Shown in pieces: positions 11,480-24,145 of a DNA stretch of 64,000 bases (within the stretch, counting starts at the first letter, position 1; each line of letters starts with the position of its first letter). A program made the translations under genes and the position numbers. Source of the stretch: Meconema thalassinum (lineage: Eukaryota > Arthropoda > Insecta > Orthoptera > Tettigoniidae); assembly GCA_946902985.2 (NCBI GenBank), contig OX336389.2:341346444-341410443 (forward strand), in the 5' to 3' direction. The notes under the pieces are model-generated. The model was not told the DNA's origin. It did no database searches and saw only the letters and a list, made by a program, of their open reading frames with translations.

Positions 11480-11635
11480 TCTCACCAAGGCGGTCCGGGT
11501 TCGATTCCCGGTCAATGCATGTGAGATTTTCGAAGTGAAATGCCATGTCCTGTGGTTCGGATTCCACGTAAAAAGGAGGTCCCGTGGCTCATGATCTCGA
11601 GATTAACGGTCACGTTAAACTACAAGCTTGCTTTT
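11480..11635 (+). mobile_element. SINE-A, 5'-truncated copy
   Basis: Contains the tRNA-like B box GGTTCGATTCC and the same body and 3' end as 53583-53770. It is flanked by TGTTACATTAGG at 11468-11479 and 11636-11647, a 12-bp target duplication. It lacks the A-box half, so it was truncated on insertion. It is not a functional tRNA gene. Confidence 0.85.
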
Positions 11636-11647
11636 TGTTACATTAGG

Positions 11648-12683
11648 GTTAAAGACATCAAGAAAGGATTTCAATCAAAAGCAAGCTTTTGTAAAGATAA
11701 GGAAGGAAATCTCATTGGTAGTAGAAATCAGATCCTAGATGGATGGGTGGAGTACTTCAGTGAACTACTGAATTCAGATGGGGAAAGCGAAGATATTGCT
11801 GAGGATGGAGATGTACAAGAAGCAGGACAAGAACAAGATGGAGAAGAGGTGAACCTGGAGTCAATCGCTGAACCCACACTGGAGGAAGTTAAAAATTCTG
11901 TTAAAACACTCAGAAACAACAAAGCTTCAGGGGAGGATAACATCACAGCTGAGATCAAGCATGGCGGCAAAAAACTAGCAAGGAATTTACATGAACTTAT
12001 TGTGGAAATATGGAACAAAGAAGACATGCCAGAGGAATGAAATACGGCAATACTATGTCCCATTCATGGGAAACATGACAAAGCAGATTGTGGAAATTAC
12101 AGAGGAATAGCACTGCTTAGTATTGTCTATACAGTATTAGCAAAGATCATTGCAGGAAGGCTGAGAACCTACGTGGAAGCATATTTAGGGGATTACCAGT
12201 GTGGTTTCAGAAAAAACAGGTCCACTACTGACCAGATCTTTACTATCAGGCAGATTCTGGAGAAATGCTATAAGTACAATATTGATGTACATCAGCTGTT
12301 CATAGATTTCAAACAAGCATATAACAACATCAGGAGAGAACAGTTATGGAAGGCAATGCAAGAGGCAGGAGTACCTGGTAAACTTATAACACTGGTACAA
12401 ATGACATTATCCAAAACCAGGTGTAAATTGAAGGTGGAAGGTAATCAGGGATTATGTCAGGGTGATGTAATCTCAACACTCCTATTCAATATTGCCTTAG
12501 AGAAAGTCATGCGAATGACACAAGATTGCAACCCAGGAGGAACATTATTGAACCGAGTGACAGAGATCTCGCATATGAAGATGATATTGACATATTGGCT
12601 ACGAGTAAGCGGGATCTTGAAAGAAAACTGGGAAAGTTAGAAAAGTGTGGCGCTGAGATGGGGCTGAAGATAAACCAGTCAAA
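11648..12683 (+). pseudogene. LINE-1 reverse transcriptase, N-terminal and palm part
   Basis: RT motifs appear in order across three frames: KTLRNNKASGEDNITAEI, a stop at 12038-12040 (TGA where TGG would be expected after MPEE), GNYRGIALLS, CGFRKNRSTTDQIF, motif A (HQLFIDFKQAYNNI), GLCQGDVISTLLFNIALEKV, and AYEDDIDILA. The catalytic box is Y-E-D-D in place of the common Y-A-D-D, so the copy is probably dead even apart from its stops and the frameshift near 12530. The sequence stops at 12683, where the satellite array is inserted. Confidence 0.85.
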
Positions 12684-15392
12684 CTGGAAATATCTGTTCC
12701 CGAAGGAAACAGGATGTAAAATTGTCCGATTGAGCTATGTACATTAACAAATTCACAAATAAATTTGATAAAATGGTCCGGCTAGCTCAAAACAGTTGCC
12801 AGCGTTTCGCCCCAGTGTACCAATGGGCTCCTCAGTTGGTTATGGTACACCTCACCAAGACGCGTGGCTAGTACATACTGTGAAGGCCGCTGCAAGGCAC
12901 AAAATGTCGCCACGAGCAGCGCCAATGTACTACGGAAGTCAACACTTCCTTTCAAAAATAATGTTAGCTTACCTTGCTAATCCATACTGGAAATATCTGT
13001 TCCCGAAGGAAACAGGATGTAAAATTGTGCGATTGAGCTATGTACATTAACAAATTCACAAAGAAATTTGATAAAATGGTCCGGCTAGCTCAAAACAGTT
13101 GCCAGCGTTTCGCCCCAGTGTACCAATGGGCTCCTCAGTTGGTTATGGTACACCTCACCAAGACGCGTGGCTAGTACATACTGTGAAGGCCGCTGCAAGG
13201 CACAAAATGTCGCCACGAGCAGCGCCAATGTACTACGGAAGTCAACACTTCCTTTCAAAAATAATGTTAGCTTACCTTGCTAATCCATACTGGAAATATC
13301 TGTTCCCGAAGGAAACAGGATGTAAAATTGTGCGATTGAGCTATGTACATTAACAAATTCACAAAGAAATTTGATAAAATGGTCCGGCTAGCTCAAAACA
13401 GTTGCCAGCGTTTCGCCCCAGTGTACCAATGGGCTCCTCAGTTGGTTATGGTACACCTCACCAAGACGCGTGGCTAGTACATACTGTGAAGGCCGCTGCA
13501 AGGCACAAAATGTCGCCACGAGCAGCGCCAATGTACTACGGAAGTCAACACTTCCTTTCAAAAATAATGTTAGCTTACCTTGCTAATCCATACTGGAAAT
13601 ATCTGTTCCCGTAGGAAACAGGATGTAAAATTGTCCGATTGAGCTATGTACATTAACAAATTCACAAAGAAATTTGATAAAATGGTCCGGCTAGCTCAAA
13701 ACAGTTGCCAGCGTTTCGCCCCAGTGTACCAATGGGCTCCTCAGTTGGTTATGGTACACCTCACCAAGACGCGTGGCTAGTACATACTGTGAAGGCCGCT
13801 GCAAGGCACAAAATGTCGCCACGAGCAGCGCCAATGTACTACGGAAGTCAAAACTTCCTTTCAAAAATAATGTTAGCTTACCTTGCTAATCCATACTGGA
13901 AATATCTGTTCCCATAGGAAACAGGATGTAAAATTGTCCGATTGAGCTATGTACATTAACAAATTCACAAAGAAATTTGATAAAACGGTCCGGCTAGCTC
14001 AAAACAGTTGCCAGCGTTTCGCCCCAGTGTACCAATGGGCTCCTCAGTTGGTTATGGTACACCTCACCAAGACGCGTGGCTAGTACATACTGTGAAGGCC
14101 GCTGCAAGGCACAAAATGTCGCCACGAGCAGCGCCAATGTACTACGGAAGTCAACACTTCCTTTCAAAAATAATGTTAGCTTACCTTGCTAATCCATACT
14201 GGAAATATCTGTTCCCGAAGGAAACAGGATGTAAAATTGTGCGATTGAGCTATGTACATTAACAAATTCACAAAGAAATTTGATAAAATGGTCCGGCTAG
14301 CTCAAAACAGTTGCCAGCGTTTCGCCCCAGTGTACCAATGGGCTCCTCAGTTGGTTATGGTACACCTCACCAAGACGCGTGGCTAGTACATACTGTGAAG
14401 GCCGCTGCAAGGCACAAAATGTCGCCACGAGCAGCGCCAATGTACTACGGAAGTCAACACTTCCTTTCAAAAATAATGTTAGCTTACCTTGCTAATTTTA
14501 CATCCTGTTTCCTTCGGGAACAGATATTTCCAGTATGGATTAGCAAGGTAAGCTAACATTATTTTTGAAAGGAAGTGTTGACTTCCGTAGTACATTGGCG
14601 CTGCTCGTGGCGACATTTTGTGCCTTGCAGCGGCCTTCACAGTATGTACTAGCCACGCGTCTTGGTGAGGTGTACCATAACCAACTGAGGAGCCCATTGG
14701 TACACTGGGGCGAAACGCTGGCAACTGTTTTGAGCTAGCCGGACCATTTTATCAAATTTCTTTGTGAATTTGTTAATGTACATAGCTCAATCGGACAATT
14801 TTACATCCTGTTTCCTATGGGAACAGATATTTCCAATATGGATTAGCAAGGTAAGCTAACATTATTTTTGAAAGGAAGTTTTGACTTCCGTAGTACATTG
14901 GCGCTGCTCGTGGCGACATTTTGGGCCTTGCAGCGGCCTTCACAGTATGTACTAGCTACCCGTCTTGGTGAGGTGTACCATAACCAACTGAAGAGCCCAT
15001 TGGTACACTGGGGCGAAACGCTGGCAACTGTTTTGAGCTAGCCGGACCATTTTATCAAATTTCTTTGTGAATTTGTTAATGTACATAGCTCAATCGGACA
15101 ATTTTACATCCTGTTTCCTTCGGGAACAGATATTTCCAGTATGGATTAGCAAGGTAAGCTAACATTATTTTTGAAAGGAAGTGTTGACTTCCGTAGTACA
15201 TTGGCGCTGCTCGTGGCGACATTTTGTGCGTTGCAGCGGCCTTCACAGTATGTACTAGCCACGCGTCTTGGTGAGGTGTACCATAACCAACTGAAGAGCC
15301 CATTGGTACACTGGGGCGAAACGCTGGCAACTGTTTTGAGCTAGCCGGACCATTTTATCAAATTTCTTTGTGAATTTGTTAAACCAGTCAAA
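12671..15392. repeat. 13-bp target duplication around the satellite insertion
   Basis: TAAACCAGTCAAA is present at 12671-12683 and again at 15380-15392, directly abutting the array. It belongs to the LINE-1 RT gene: the frame before it encodes GLKINQSK, and the LINE resumes after it with MLASRRKYSETTK. This shows one insertion event into the LINE. Confidence 0.85.
12684..15379. repeat. Fold-back array of a 303-bp satellite
   Basis: Six nearly identical 303-bp units run on the plus strand (12684 to about 14495). The array then switches strand without a spacer, and about 2.9 inverted units follow (to 15379). Landmark sequences recur at exactly 303-base spacing (12796, 13099, 13402, 13705, 14008, 14311). 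An 84-codon frame recurs in most units, but two units have stops (CCCGTAG, CCCATAG), so I do not call it a gene. Each unit also has a short imperfect hairpin, CTGTTCC-CGAA-GGAAACAG. The head-to-head junction could fold into an arm of nearly 900 bases. Confidence 0.92.
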
Positions 15393-16021
15393 GACATGCT
15401 GGCATCCAGGAGAAAATACAGTGAAACGACAAAAGTGCATCTAAATGGCAATGAATATGAACAATGCAAGGAATTCAAATATCTTGGGTCAATAGTAACA
15501 AAAAATAACAACATAAGAGAAGAAATATATACCAGGATTGCAGCTGGTAACCGGAGTTACTATGCGTTAGGCAAGGTATTCCAGACGAGAAGCCTTAGTA
15601 GGAATCTGAAATTAATTATCTATCGCACAGTAGTGAGACCGGTGGTGACCTATGGTTCAGAGGCATGGACTATGACGCAAGGGGATGAGGAGTTATTACG
15701 AAGATGGGAAAGGAAGATACTTAGGAAAATATATGGGCCAGTGAATGATAGTGGATTTTGGCGAATCAGAAACAATAGAGAGATCACAGAACTATATGGA
15801 AAAACAGATTTAGTAGCCGAAATAAAAGGTAATAGATTGAGATGGATAGGGCGTGTTGAAAGAATGACAGAGAACCGGATGGCAAAGAAAGTCTTTGAAG
15901 GTAAACCTAGAGGGCGTCGTATGAGGGGTAGACCAAGGATAAGATGGTTGGATGACGTAGAGGATGACCTGAGGAAAATGGGAGTAAAAAGATGGAGAAC
16001 CAAGGCCGAGAGGAGTGGGTG
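15393..16021 (+). pseudogene. LINE-1 RT C-terminal part
   Basis: After the array the LINE continues with LASRRKYSE and FKYLGSIVTKNNNIREEI (RT thumb), then VTYGSEAWTM, WERKILRKIYGPV and GRPRIRWLDDVEDDLRKMG. This block follows the RT in RTE- and CR1-like elements. The frame ends at 16020. It is separated from the upstream RT by the insertion and by a small indel at the junction. Confidence 0.85.
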
Positions 16022-16063
16022 AAGATTGTCCAGGAGACCAAGGCCCTACATGGGCTGTAGCAC

Positions 16064-16096
16064 CAAGGAGTAAGCAAGTAAGTAAGTAAGTAAGTG
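16064..16096 (+). repeat. AGTA microsatellite tail of LINE-1
   Basis: The LINE ends in an AAGTAAGTAAGT-type repeat. Short tandem tails in place of poly(A) are common in RTE-like LINEs. The 46 bases that follow (16097-16142) match no element I recognise and are probably older locus sequence. Confidence 0.8.
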
Positions 16097-16158
16097 TGCT
16101 TCCGACTAAACTAATTGCACCAAACTGACACCAGATGCATTACAGGGTGTCGAGCGAT

Positions 16159-18940
16159 GACCTTTTTTCAAATTCCCGTATAATTCCCGTATGAAAATCC
16201 ACCAAATTCCCGTGTATTTTAGAACTCTCTAAGACTTAGAGTTCGCATACCGAATGGCTGAAAAAATGAATCATAAAGCGAGAATCAAGATTTTCTGGCG
16301 TAAGTGTAACTGCATTTTTGGAGATCCTTCCGCAGCCCACGGGTGATGGCAAGATTTAGGTCTAATCCGTAGCGTGAGCAAAGCGCGCCTGATAGAATTT
16401 TCTCGCAGATACCGTTTATCTGAGGAGAGCTGATATATATGTATTACTGAGGAGGGTTGAGAGAGTAGAGAATAGAAGTGTCACATAATAAATGTTTACG
16501 AGAAGTGACAATTGTATGTTACCGTAACCGTATAGAGCTTCCACGAGTTAAAATGACACCGAAGCTTATGCATAGCGAACTTCCGGTCCGCGAATCTCCA
16601 TTTGATTTTCATTGCCAGTGAATCGTTCGTTCGCGATTATCTTCTTTATTATTTCGGATTGTGGTTTTGTTTTTAGGCGTTCAACTTATGATATAAGAAC
16701 TAGAGGGTTGGCCTTTCATGAATATTCCAAAGACAAGTGTCTCCTAAAAGAGTAATTAGTAAAACTTCGCATCAGAGACGACCATAACAAACAGCTTGCC
16801 TAAAAAGTGTGCGATTTGCACATTTCAAATGGCAGTGGTCTAACATATCTTAGACTACAATAATTAAGTTGGTGCAAAATAATGTTATATGTGAGAATGT
16901 TATTATAATTTGCTATCCGGTTGTTATATTAGTATATTATGTATTAACGTGACCCGTTTAAATTCTAAACTGTGACGGAAGCTACGAGTTATAGGCTATT
17001 CGCCGTACCGGTAGGCCTAATATTTACAAACAACGCATCGTTTCTTCTTTAATATTTATTTAATCATTATAATTATAATAGCTTCCAGCTTCCAACTGGA
17101 AACGGGAAATGAAGAAGAGAGAGAATTATTATAGCCTATCTACAACACTCATTTAAGCAATAATCATTTTATAATTCGATACATATTCCAGGTATTACAA
17201 GAAAGCGATACTTGATAGCACATGCGGTTCCATCTTAAAATCCAACCGTGCCTAGATTTCAGTATCTATGGAAAATATTACCGTAAGTTAATAAACCAAA
17301 CAACTGGCGACATTTTTTTAAAATGCTCATTTACATCTTCACCCTAATCTACGTAAAGTACCATACGGTAATCACTGAAAGGGTAGGGGGGTTATGACCT
17401 CACTTTCACAAACGAACGAACCTCATTTTGCATGAATTTTGGAACCCGAATCCTAATGGAGGTATGGATTGTCTGCATTTAGAAATATGTTAGTCAATAA
17501 TTTAAAACAAGATGCCAGAAAACTAAATACAAAAATCTGCGTGCCTACTACGGTGTTAAGTTGCTCCGTGAAAAAATACACCTCGCCAAGATTATACGAC
17601 GAGCATACAGTTAAATACAATCATCCAATTGGAGAAACACTTTCTTTGTCACGATCTTATAAGCAATTCAAACATAAAGGGCTGTAATTTACGGGAAAAT
17701 GTGCAACATTTAGAGACTACGAGTGTTGTATGTGGCACAACGTTAGCTGACATTTCGCATAATTAATACATAAGGAATGAACACATGCAGAGCTTTCTCA
17801 CTGCACACAGCTGAAGATCATATTCTTGGTGCATTTTACGTTCTCTTAACAACAATTTGCTTAGTTACATGCAAGGATATTATTGTAGTACACAGTTCCC
17901 ATTGCTTCCATTACCTGAATACTACACCAGAAAATGGTAATGCATAACCATACGCCAGTGGTGCGTCCTATGGCAAATGAAAGGTCGAAAGAAAATGTAA
18001 GCTCTATAGGAGCCCGGAACAAGGAGATACAATTTTCTACACTACTGAAAATAGTCAAAATACCCTTTGAAATAATGAATAATAATCCTGGGGGTCATGT
18101 AGTAATGAGATGTTACCCATCCACTATCCCTTTTTAGATCACGACTTTTATAGTAAAATTGGAGGTGTGTCCGCTATTACACGCGTAAATTATGGGACAA
18201 ATACAGTATTGCTAACCCCATGAATTCGGTACTGACAGCCTTCCTGTCACTATGCCCCGCTTTTCCTCTCCGCAACCCACGGTCGCCACATAACAAGACC
18301 CTACGACCAGCCCCCACACTGCAAGAATTCTGAGCATGCTTCTCACCTCAAAGGAAACAACGCGAAGGATATGTCGGGAGCTTGGAACAGCCGAGCTGTG
18401 TTGCTAAGTTTCTAGTGTTGTTGTATATCAACTGATTCGAATAATACACAGCGCAACACTTCAGACATTATTTATGTACAATTGCCGGTATACGTAATAT
18501 ATTTTAAAAGACGATCCTTAGTCAACGCCGAGGACATTCAAACAGAGAAATACGATACTTTTAGATGAATAGATAAATTACACACCGAAGCTATGATACC
18601 TTTATCATCGGTATTCAATTCAATAAATACGACAAAAAGGGCAAACACTCTACAGCTAATGAATATAAAAACACTCACCATGCAATGATTATCCTTTAAC
18701 ATGAAACAAGAGTCTGAGTGGAGGTCGTTCACAGCTTACTACAGTTCGACGGATAACACCATGCACACTCACTGAATCGCGACTCTCTACGGTTAATATT
18801 AGCTGGTTTTATATTGTCGAGTTGTAGGCTATTGAATGACAGACGGTATTTTGAACACTATGACGGGAAACAATAGCCTGTGCTCTGTTATCGATTGACG
18901 CAAGCGAACTGACACCAATAAATAACTTATCCTCAGTCAC
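16159..18940. other. Interior of the inverted-repeat element, no gene recognised
   Basis: About 2.8 kb without a convincing coding region. Beyond the AATTCCCGTA sub-terminal motifs at 16172-16235, I see scattered short frames (for example 17469-17687) with no family resemblance. It may be transposon filler or decayed sequence. Confidence 0.5.
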
Positions 18941-19262
18941 TTGGCAAGGATTTCTTTGACACCCTCCATCCCTTCACTGTCCCTATCATCATCACCACCA
19001 TCATTGTCTTCGTCAGAGCTTGATGAATTGCCAAGGTTAATAATCATTTCATCCACCGCGATATCCAGAAGGCCTTCAGTATTTCTTTCTGCACATGCTG
19101 TATGGGATATCCAGTCCTCGGGTCAAACTTCGGCGATGTAAAAGTAAGGAAACAATGACAATGAAAGGAAACCCGACACAGACAGTGGTTAATAAGCGAC
19201 TGAAACAATGCCTGCCCATACGAGAAGAATTCTGTCATTTGTGTGGTGTATTTTGTAGCCAC
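18941..19262 (-). pseudogene. Acidic coding remnant, unassigned
   Basis: On the minus strand a segment reads SPKFDPRTGYPIQHVQKEI, then after a frame change DIAVDEMIINLGNSSSSDED followed by more acidic residues and a stop near 18941. The acidic tail ending in VKEILAK looks like the C-terminus of a real protein. It could be the displaced end of the hAT-like gene further right, on the same strand, with the P-like element between them. I cannot name it. Confidence 0.3.
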
Positions 19263-19898
19263 ATGTTGGTGACGGGTGTTTGATAGTAAAATATCGAGAG
19301 CTGTGAGAGAGATATTGTTTGTAGTTTTTGAAATTTATGCATGTGTGACGCATTTGCATTAAGTGTTTGCACGGACTTTAAAACAATTTGGTATGTGCAT
19401 CTCCCCTGCGAAAGAAGACCAGGGAAAGGCTAAAAACAGTAACATTCCACAAGCGACACCCTGCAAATACTTTTTAATTTAGATTTATTTTATCAAAGTA
19501 GATAATAGAAAATAAAATAATGCAAAACGAAATTAAATACGTCACTTTGACAAATACAAGATTGTTACTAGGAACATAGCATATAGAAAAGAAAGTGTGG
19601 CGACTCCCGGATTTGCCGTATCTTTAGTATGGGTAGTTGCGGCCCCCGCCGACAGACGGCGCAGCAGTTGCTTATTGCTGGCTGGAGTCACTTTCTAAGC
19701 GCTCGCAAGTTTGAAAACACAGAAATACTGCCGTGTTTAGTCCTTATATCTTGTGTTGAAAAGTGTATGCGATCAAGAAGTAATAGTGAAATAATACATA
19801 CATCTATTTGTAAGCCTTTACACTTACTTCTTTACATTTGTGCTGTCGAGTGAATTATAACCTGGTAAGATTCGTCAAACAAAACTGTGTCAGTAAAT

Positions 19899-21123
19899 AT
19901 GCTGTGTTGTTTTGTCCCCGGGTGCCGATCTGGATACGACAAGTCATCTGCAACAGGTAGGCTTTTTTTTTAGACCTCCAAAAGGCGAAGATGATTTATT
20001 TAAATGGGCAAAGGCCATTCTGAGGAAAGACATTAAATTGTCAAATAAGTCATATGCATGTGACAAACATTTCTCCGATAATTTCCTTATTAAAACGGAC
20101 ACTTTCACAATAGATGGAAAGACAGTCGAAATGGCTAGAATGAGATGGAGTTTGAAGCCTGGTGCAGTCCCACACATTTTTCCAAACTTGCCGAAATATT
20201 TCACTACGCAACAGAAAGCACGCAAATCTCCTCTGAAGAGGACTATGAAAAAGACTGACATATCGAAATCCAAAATTTGGGCAGTTAGTTCTCCAATGGT
20301 AGTTCCTGGTACTTCTTATGGTGTAGATAGTGAGGTCGATGCCAGCAAAGTTATTGCCAGTCTCAAACGCAAAGTAAAAAATCTTAATAGAAATTTAGTG
20401 AGAACACAGAATAAGCTACTGAAAGAGAGGGAAAAGGTAACATTGTTAGAAAAGAAAGTTGCGACTGTTATTCCCTCCCAATCTCGTTGTACATGTAAGC
20501 CGAATTTCCTGAGTAAGAAGCAAAAGTTAGTTATAGACACTATGTTAAATAAGTGCCAAACAAGCCCAACAGGCATGCGATACAGTGATGAATTTATTAT
20601 GGAGAGTTTGCTTCTCAAAATTAAATCTCCCAAGGGTTACAGGCATTGCCTAAGGCACGGCTTAATACCTCTCCCTTCTGAGAGTCATTTAAGAACCCTC
20701 TGCAAGGGATTTAAGTGCTCGTATGGGGCAAACACGAATGCTATAAATGCAAATGCAGAAGCATTTATAAATGAACAAGACGAAAATCAACGTTTAGGGG
20801 TAGTGATATTCGATGAAGTTAAGTTGAGGGAGGAAATTCGATTTAATTCTTCCTCGCTCAAATTGGATGGTTTTGTGGACTTACGTGATTTAACTCCGGA
20901 GGATAAAAGGAATACCTTAGCCAACCATGCTTTGGTATTTATGTTTGTTCCCCTCCTCCATAATTGGATAAAGCCGGTAGCAGTTTATGCCAGCAAAAAT
21001 GCAACACCTGGTGATATTTTGGCAAAAATACTAATCCAAATTATTATACAGCTGGAACAAGCTGGAGCAAGAGTGATAGGTTTCACAAGTGATGGAAGTC
21101 AGTCGAAAAGAAGGCTTGGATAA
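19899..21123 (+). pseudogene. P-element-like (THAP) transposase, N-terminal part
   Basis: The first ATG at 19899 opens a THAP zinc finger, a C2CH DNA-binding domain: C-C-F-V-P-G-C near the start and CDKHF about 50 residues later, with the closing AVPHIFP motif. A 9-T run at about 19963-19971 shifts the frame; the main frame is open from about 19912 to 21123. After the THAP domain comes a coiled coil (SLKRKVKNLNRNLVRTQNKL), then the P-type catalytic region (GVVIFDEVKLREEIRF, IGFTSDGSQSKR). The frame is lost at 21123 in a stretch that still resembles the family, so the break is decay, not a domain end. Confidence 0.85.
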
Positions 21124-22538
21124 ACTTAGGAATAACCGGAAAACCAGGAAATGTGAAATGTAGCATCCGAAATCCAGTTAATCAAGAGAGAAAAATGTGG
21201 GCTTTTCAGACTTGGTACATATCTTGAATTGTGTAAGGAACTATCTCCACGATAAAAGTAAGTTGCTGTACAAAAATCAAGAAATAGATTTTAATTTCTA
21301 CGAACAGGTTCGCAGGTCTTAAAGCTTGTCCAAAATCGACTTCCGCACACATAAACCCTACGTCTTTCCAAAGAATGAACGCGAGACTCGCTTTCCAATT
21401 ATTCAGCAATGCGACCGCGAATGCCATTAAGTTCTTCCGGCAAACTAACCCCGACATTTTTAGCGGCAGTGAGAATACAGAATTATTCACAAGAGACATG
21501 AACAATCTATCAGATGCGCTTAACTCCAGAATAGCAACAAACGCACTGTACAAAGATTCTCCTTCGCACAAGACATTAATGGACTTTTATGAAACCATTA
21601 GCTCAGAAAATAACACATTTGCCTCAAATAGGACAATGGAATCTCTGAGAGTCACGTTAAAGAGTAGGCCTACCTTAGAAGTCGCTCATTATTTATGGTC
21701 CAAAGGCTTCAAGTACGTGTTGACAGGGAAATTCAATCAAGACCCCTTAGAACGTCATTTCGGAATTTTAAGGTCCATAAGTTGCGACGATCACCCATCA
21801 ACTGTAGATTTTCTGAATTTGCATATGTTACAGTGCGTGTATGTTCCAATTAAGATGGCTATATCAGCGTCCGGGAACTGTGAACCTAAGTTAGAACCAC
21901 CTCTCATGTCATTTGTTAATCAAATGCTATTATATGCGAAGCAAACCGAGGAACGAAACAAATCTGTCAAGTTGAGTGTAGAGGACAAAATTAGAGACAA
22001 AGTGGTGATAACAGACTGGGAGAATGATCCTCCCCTTCCTTATGAAGACAACATTCCGAAACAATGCTTGGTTTACTATCTAGCAGGGTACATTGTCAAA
22101 CAACTAAGGAAAGGAATCAGCTGTGTGAAGTGTGCAACAACCCTTCAAAGTGAAAGACCGTCGGACACAACAGCTGCAACTTTCACCAACATAAAGGACT
22201 TTGGCACAATAAATGCCCTTACTTACCTAACTCACCCGTCCGACAGTGTCTTCAACTTTCTTTTACAGGTCGAAGTAGTCGTTGAAAAGAAACTATCTTC
22301 CCTTTCAAATTTGTGGGGTGATATATCTTATGAGTGTTTGGACAGCATTGATGAGAATGTTTTAGGGCCGTGTGATTTAGGATGTTGTACGGAACATAAA
22401 CTGGACCTTATTGGAAAACTCGTTTCTCATTTCATGAAGTGCCGCTTTTTCTTTCGTACGAAAGAAATTAGGAAAGAGCAATCATCTTCTAAGTCTGGAA
22501 AATCATCGCGTAAGCTGTCCAAAGTTTCGGACAACTGA
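21124..22538 (+). pseudogene. P-element-like transposase, C-terminal part
   Basis: Between 21124 and 21374 family-like sequence continues in several frames (for example GITGKPGNVKCSI, NPVNQERKMWAF), so there are two or more indels. From 21375 a 387-codon frame carries the C-terminal P-type region: MNARLAFQLFSNATANAI, GKFNQDPLERHFGILRS (the conserved NQDPLE-FG motif), LVYYLAGYIVKQL and a cysteine-containing tail. Together with the N-terminal part this covers a whole transposase, badly frameshifted only in the middle. Confidence 0.85.
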
Positions 22539-22875
22539 CAGCTATAATTTGCATGGGTGCGTTTGTATAATATTATACTGTATTATATTATATCTACTGT
22601 ATTTGTGCAGTAGTGAATGGTCAGTAGCTTTACGATTTGTGCACATTCAGTTACATTTGACTCCCGTCCGAATGTTTTATTTCCTTATTATATGAACCTA
22701 TGACGTAATCTGATGTTTCATTATTAACACAACGGGCGTCAGCGTTTTATATACTCAGTGCGGAGAATTTTATATTTGGATCATCTTGTCTAATGCAACG
22801 TAGTGTAAGCTGATAACATTCAGTTGCTGAAAAGTAACATTCAACTGCTTCTATTGTTACCGTCCTCACTCAGCG

Positions 22876-23700
22876 CTAGCCTATGCTAGAGCTGCCTAGT
22901 GGCTGGACCATACAGACTCCACAAGTCGCGTCACTTTCTCTTCTATACGCTATGCTAGGAACTTCAGTTATACACAGCACAAAATTAAGTTCTTTCGACA
23001 GTGCTTTTTTTTTTACCAATTCCTGGAGATCTTTCGTGGCTTTTCTTTCGACTGCCACCTTAGCCGTCGCTTTGCACCTGTTTTGCTTCCTTGAACACGG
23101 CCTAGGAGTTTTGTGCAGTATGGACTCTTGCTCACGGTTATCTTTTCTACTCCACCAGCTGCCATCGCAGCGTCCTGAACAGTATGCATGCCAATCAGAC
23201 TTGCTTCTTTGTGATTGACGATCATGCACTCCTTGTTCAGAGAGAAACCTGTCTAGAGCTGCATTGTTGTGATACAAAACCAGTATCATTTTAACGAAGC
23301 TTGTGAGATTGTTTTTGGCAGGAACTGAGGAAGGTACTGAAGCCACTAATTCAAACCACAGCACGTCGAGCCGTGGCTCTTTTCCCTCGAACTGCTTCAT
23401 ACGAGCAGTGAAGAAGGGCAGTCTCAGAAGTGCGGAGTAGCTGCTCTTGATGCGGTCAGCCATTGCGCCAGAAAGCAAATTCTTCTGATTACAAAGAATT
23501 TCCAGGGCAATGACGATCCTAACTTCTTCCAACTTAAGAGTCTCAGCGACCCCTACAGAGTCTAGGCAGGAAAGTGTACGGGTCACTTGTGAGCATGAGT
23601 TGACCTCTGATTTTTTCAGTCATAGGACACGAATGTACAATTTTCGGCAGTTGGAGCGAAATTGCAGCAATTCCGCGTCTGGAATTTTCTGAGATCTTAA
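22876..23700 (-). pseudogene. hAT-like transposase C-terminal fragment
   Basis: Read on the minus strand this gives LKEVNSLRSQKIPDAELLQF, then TRTLSCLDSVGVAETLKLEE, LDVLWFELVASVPSSVP, FVKMILVLYHNNAAL and, after a frameshift near 23240, GFSLNKECMIVNHKEASLIG. The order W-x-x-L, then L-(Y/S)-H-x-N-A, then GFSLNKE matches the dimerisation end of a large hAT-derived family in animals. A stop near 23610 and the frameshift make it a pseudogene. Its N-terminal half is absent: only about 320 bases separate it from the right end of the element once the SINE is removed. Confidence 0.6.
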
Positions 23701-23751
23701 GCTGTTAACTTCTTTAAGGGTTGCTCTTGTCGAGAAACCCAGGTCTCCTCT

Positions 23752-24134
23752 AATAATTTAATATCGTATGGCCTCGGATGCCGGGTGCAAGCTTTGTAAT
23801 TTGACACCCAGAGGGTAGCTTGCATGTCGAATTTTGTTGTTCCTTGAATCACTATGTAAGTCAAGGAGGTTAGATATCCAAGCTCCTTGAACTCTATAGC
23901 TCTTTCTAGCAGAGAAATGAGAAACTTTGTGTTGGCGGAAACTCCCGAGATTAATTTTGCCATTATCAACACGGCCTACTGAATTCAAATGGGTTCTTTG
24001 ACATGCCAACATCGTATGACATGTGTGTCATATTTTTGCCGCCTTTCAAAAATCACTTACCATGGCCAGGAGCGAACCTGCAATCTTGGGGTTAGTAGAC
24101 CGACACGCTATCCACTCACCCACCGTGGCAAGTT
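23752..24134 (-). mobile_element. SINE-B, copy 1
   Basis: A tRNA-derived SINE on the minus strand. The right end, reverse-complemented, has an A-box-like segment and the B box GGTTCGCTCC. It is flanked by AGGTCTCCTCT at 23741-23751 and 24135-24145 (11-bp duplication). It closely matches 31446-31830 along its whole length. It lies inside the hAT-like gene region and is younger than it. Confidence 0.85.
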
Positions 24135-24145
24135 AGGTCTCCTCT

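Larger units (their letters stand above)
11648..16096 (+). mobile_element. LINE-1 (RTE-like non-LTR element), 5'-truncated and interrupted
   Basis: A non-LTR retrotransposon lacking its endonuclease and ending in an AGTA microsatellite tail. RT coding is split by a 2.7-kb satellite insertion at 12684-15379; the two halves join through a 13-bp duplicated target. The C-terminal block (FKYLGSIVTKNNN...GRPRIRWLDDVEDDLRKMG) is the kind seen in RTE/CR1-related insect LINEs. The exact clade is uncertain. Confidence 0.8.

Noticed and set aside
11480..11560. A tRNA gene, because of the good B box
   Set aside because: No cloverleaf can be formed; it is a truncated tRNA-derived SINE with its own target duplication.
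12684..14495. A CRISPR-like or protein-coding repeat array
   Set aside because: The 303-bp units are adjacent, with no unique spacers, and the DNA is animal.
12796..14556. An 84-codon frame repeated in the satellite units as a possible gene family
   Set aside because: All copies are near-identical because the units are tandem; two carry stops, the inverted copies match at the DNA level, and the protein has no recognisable fold.
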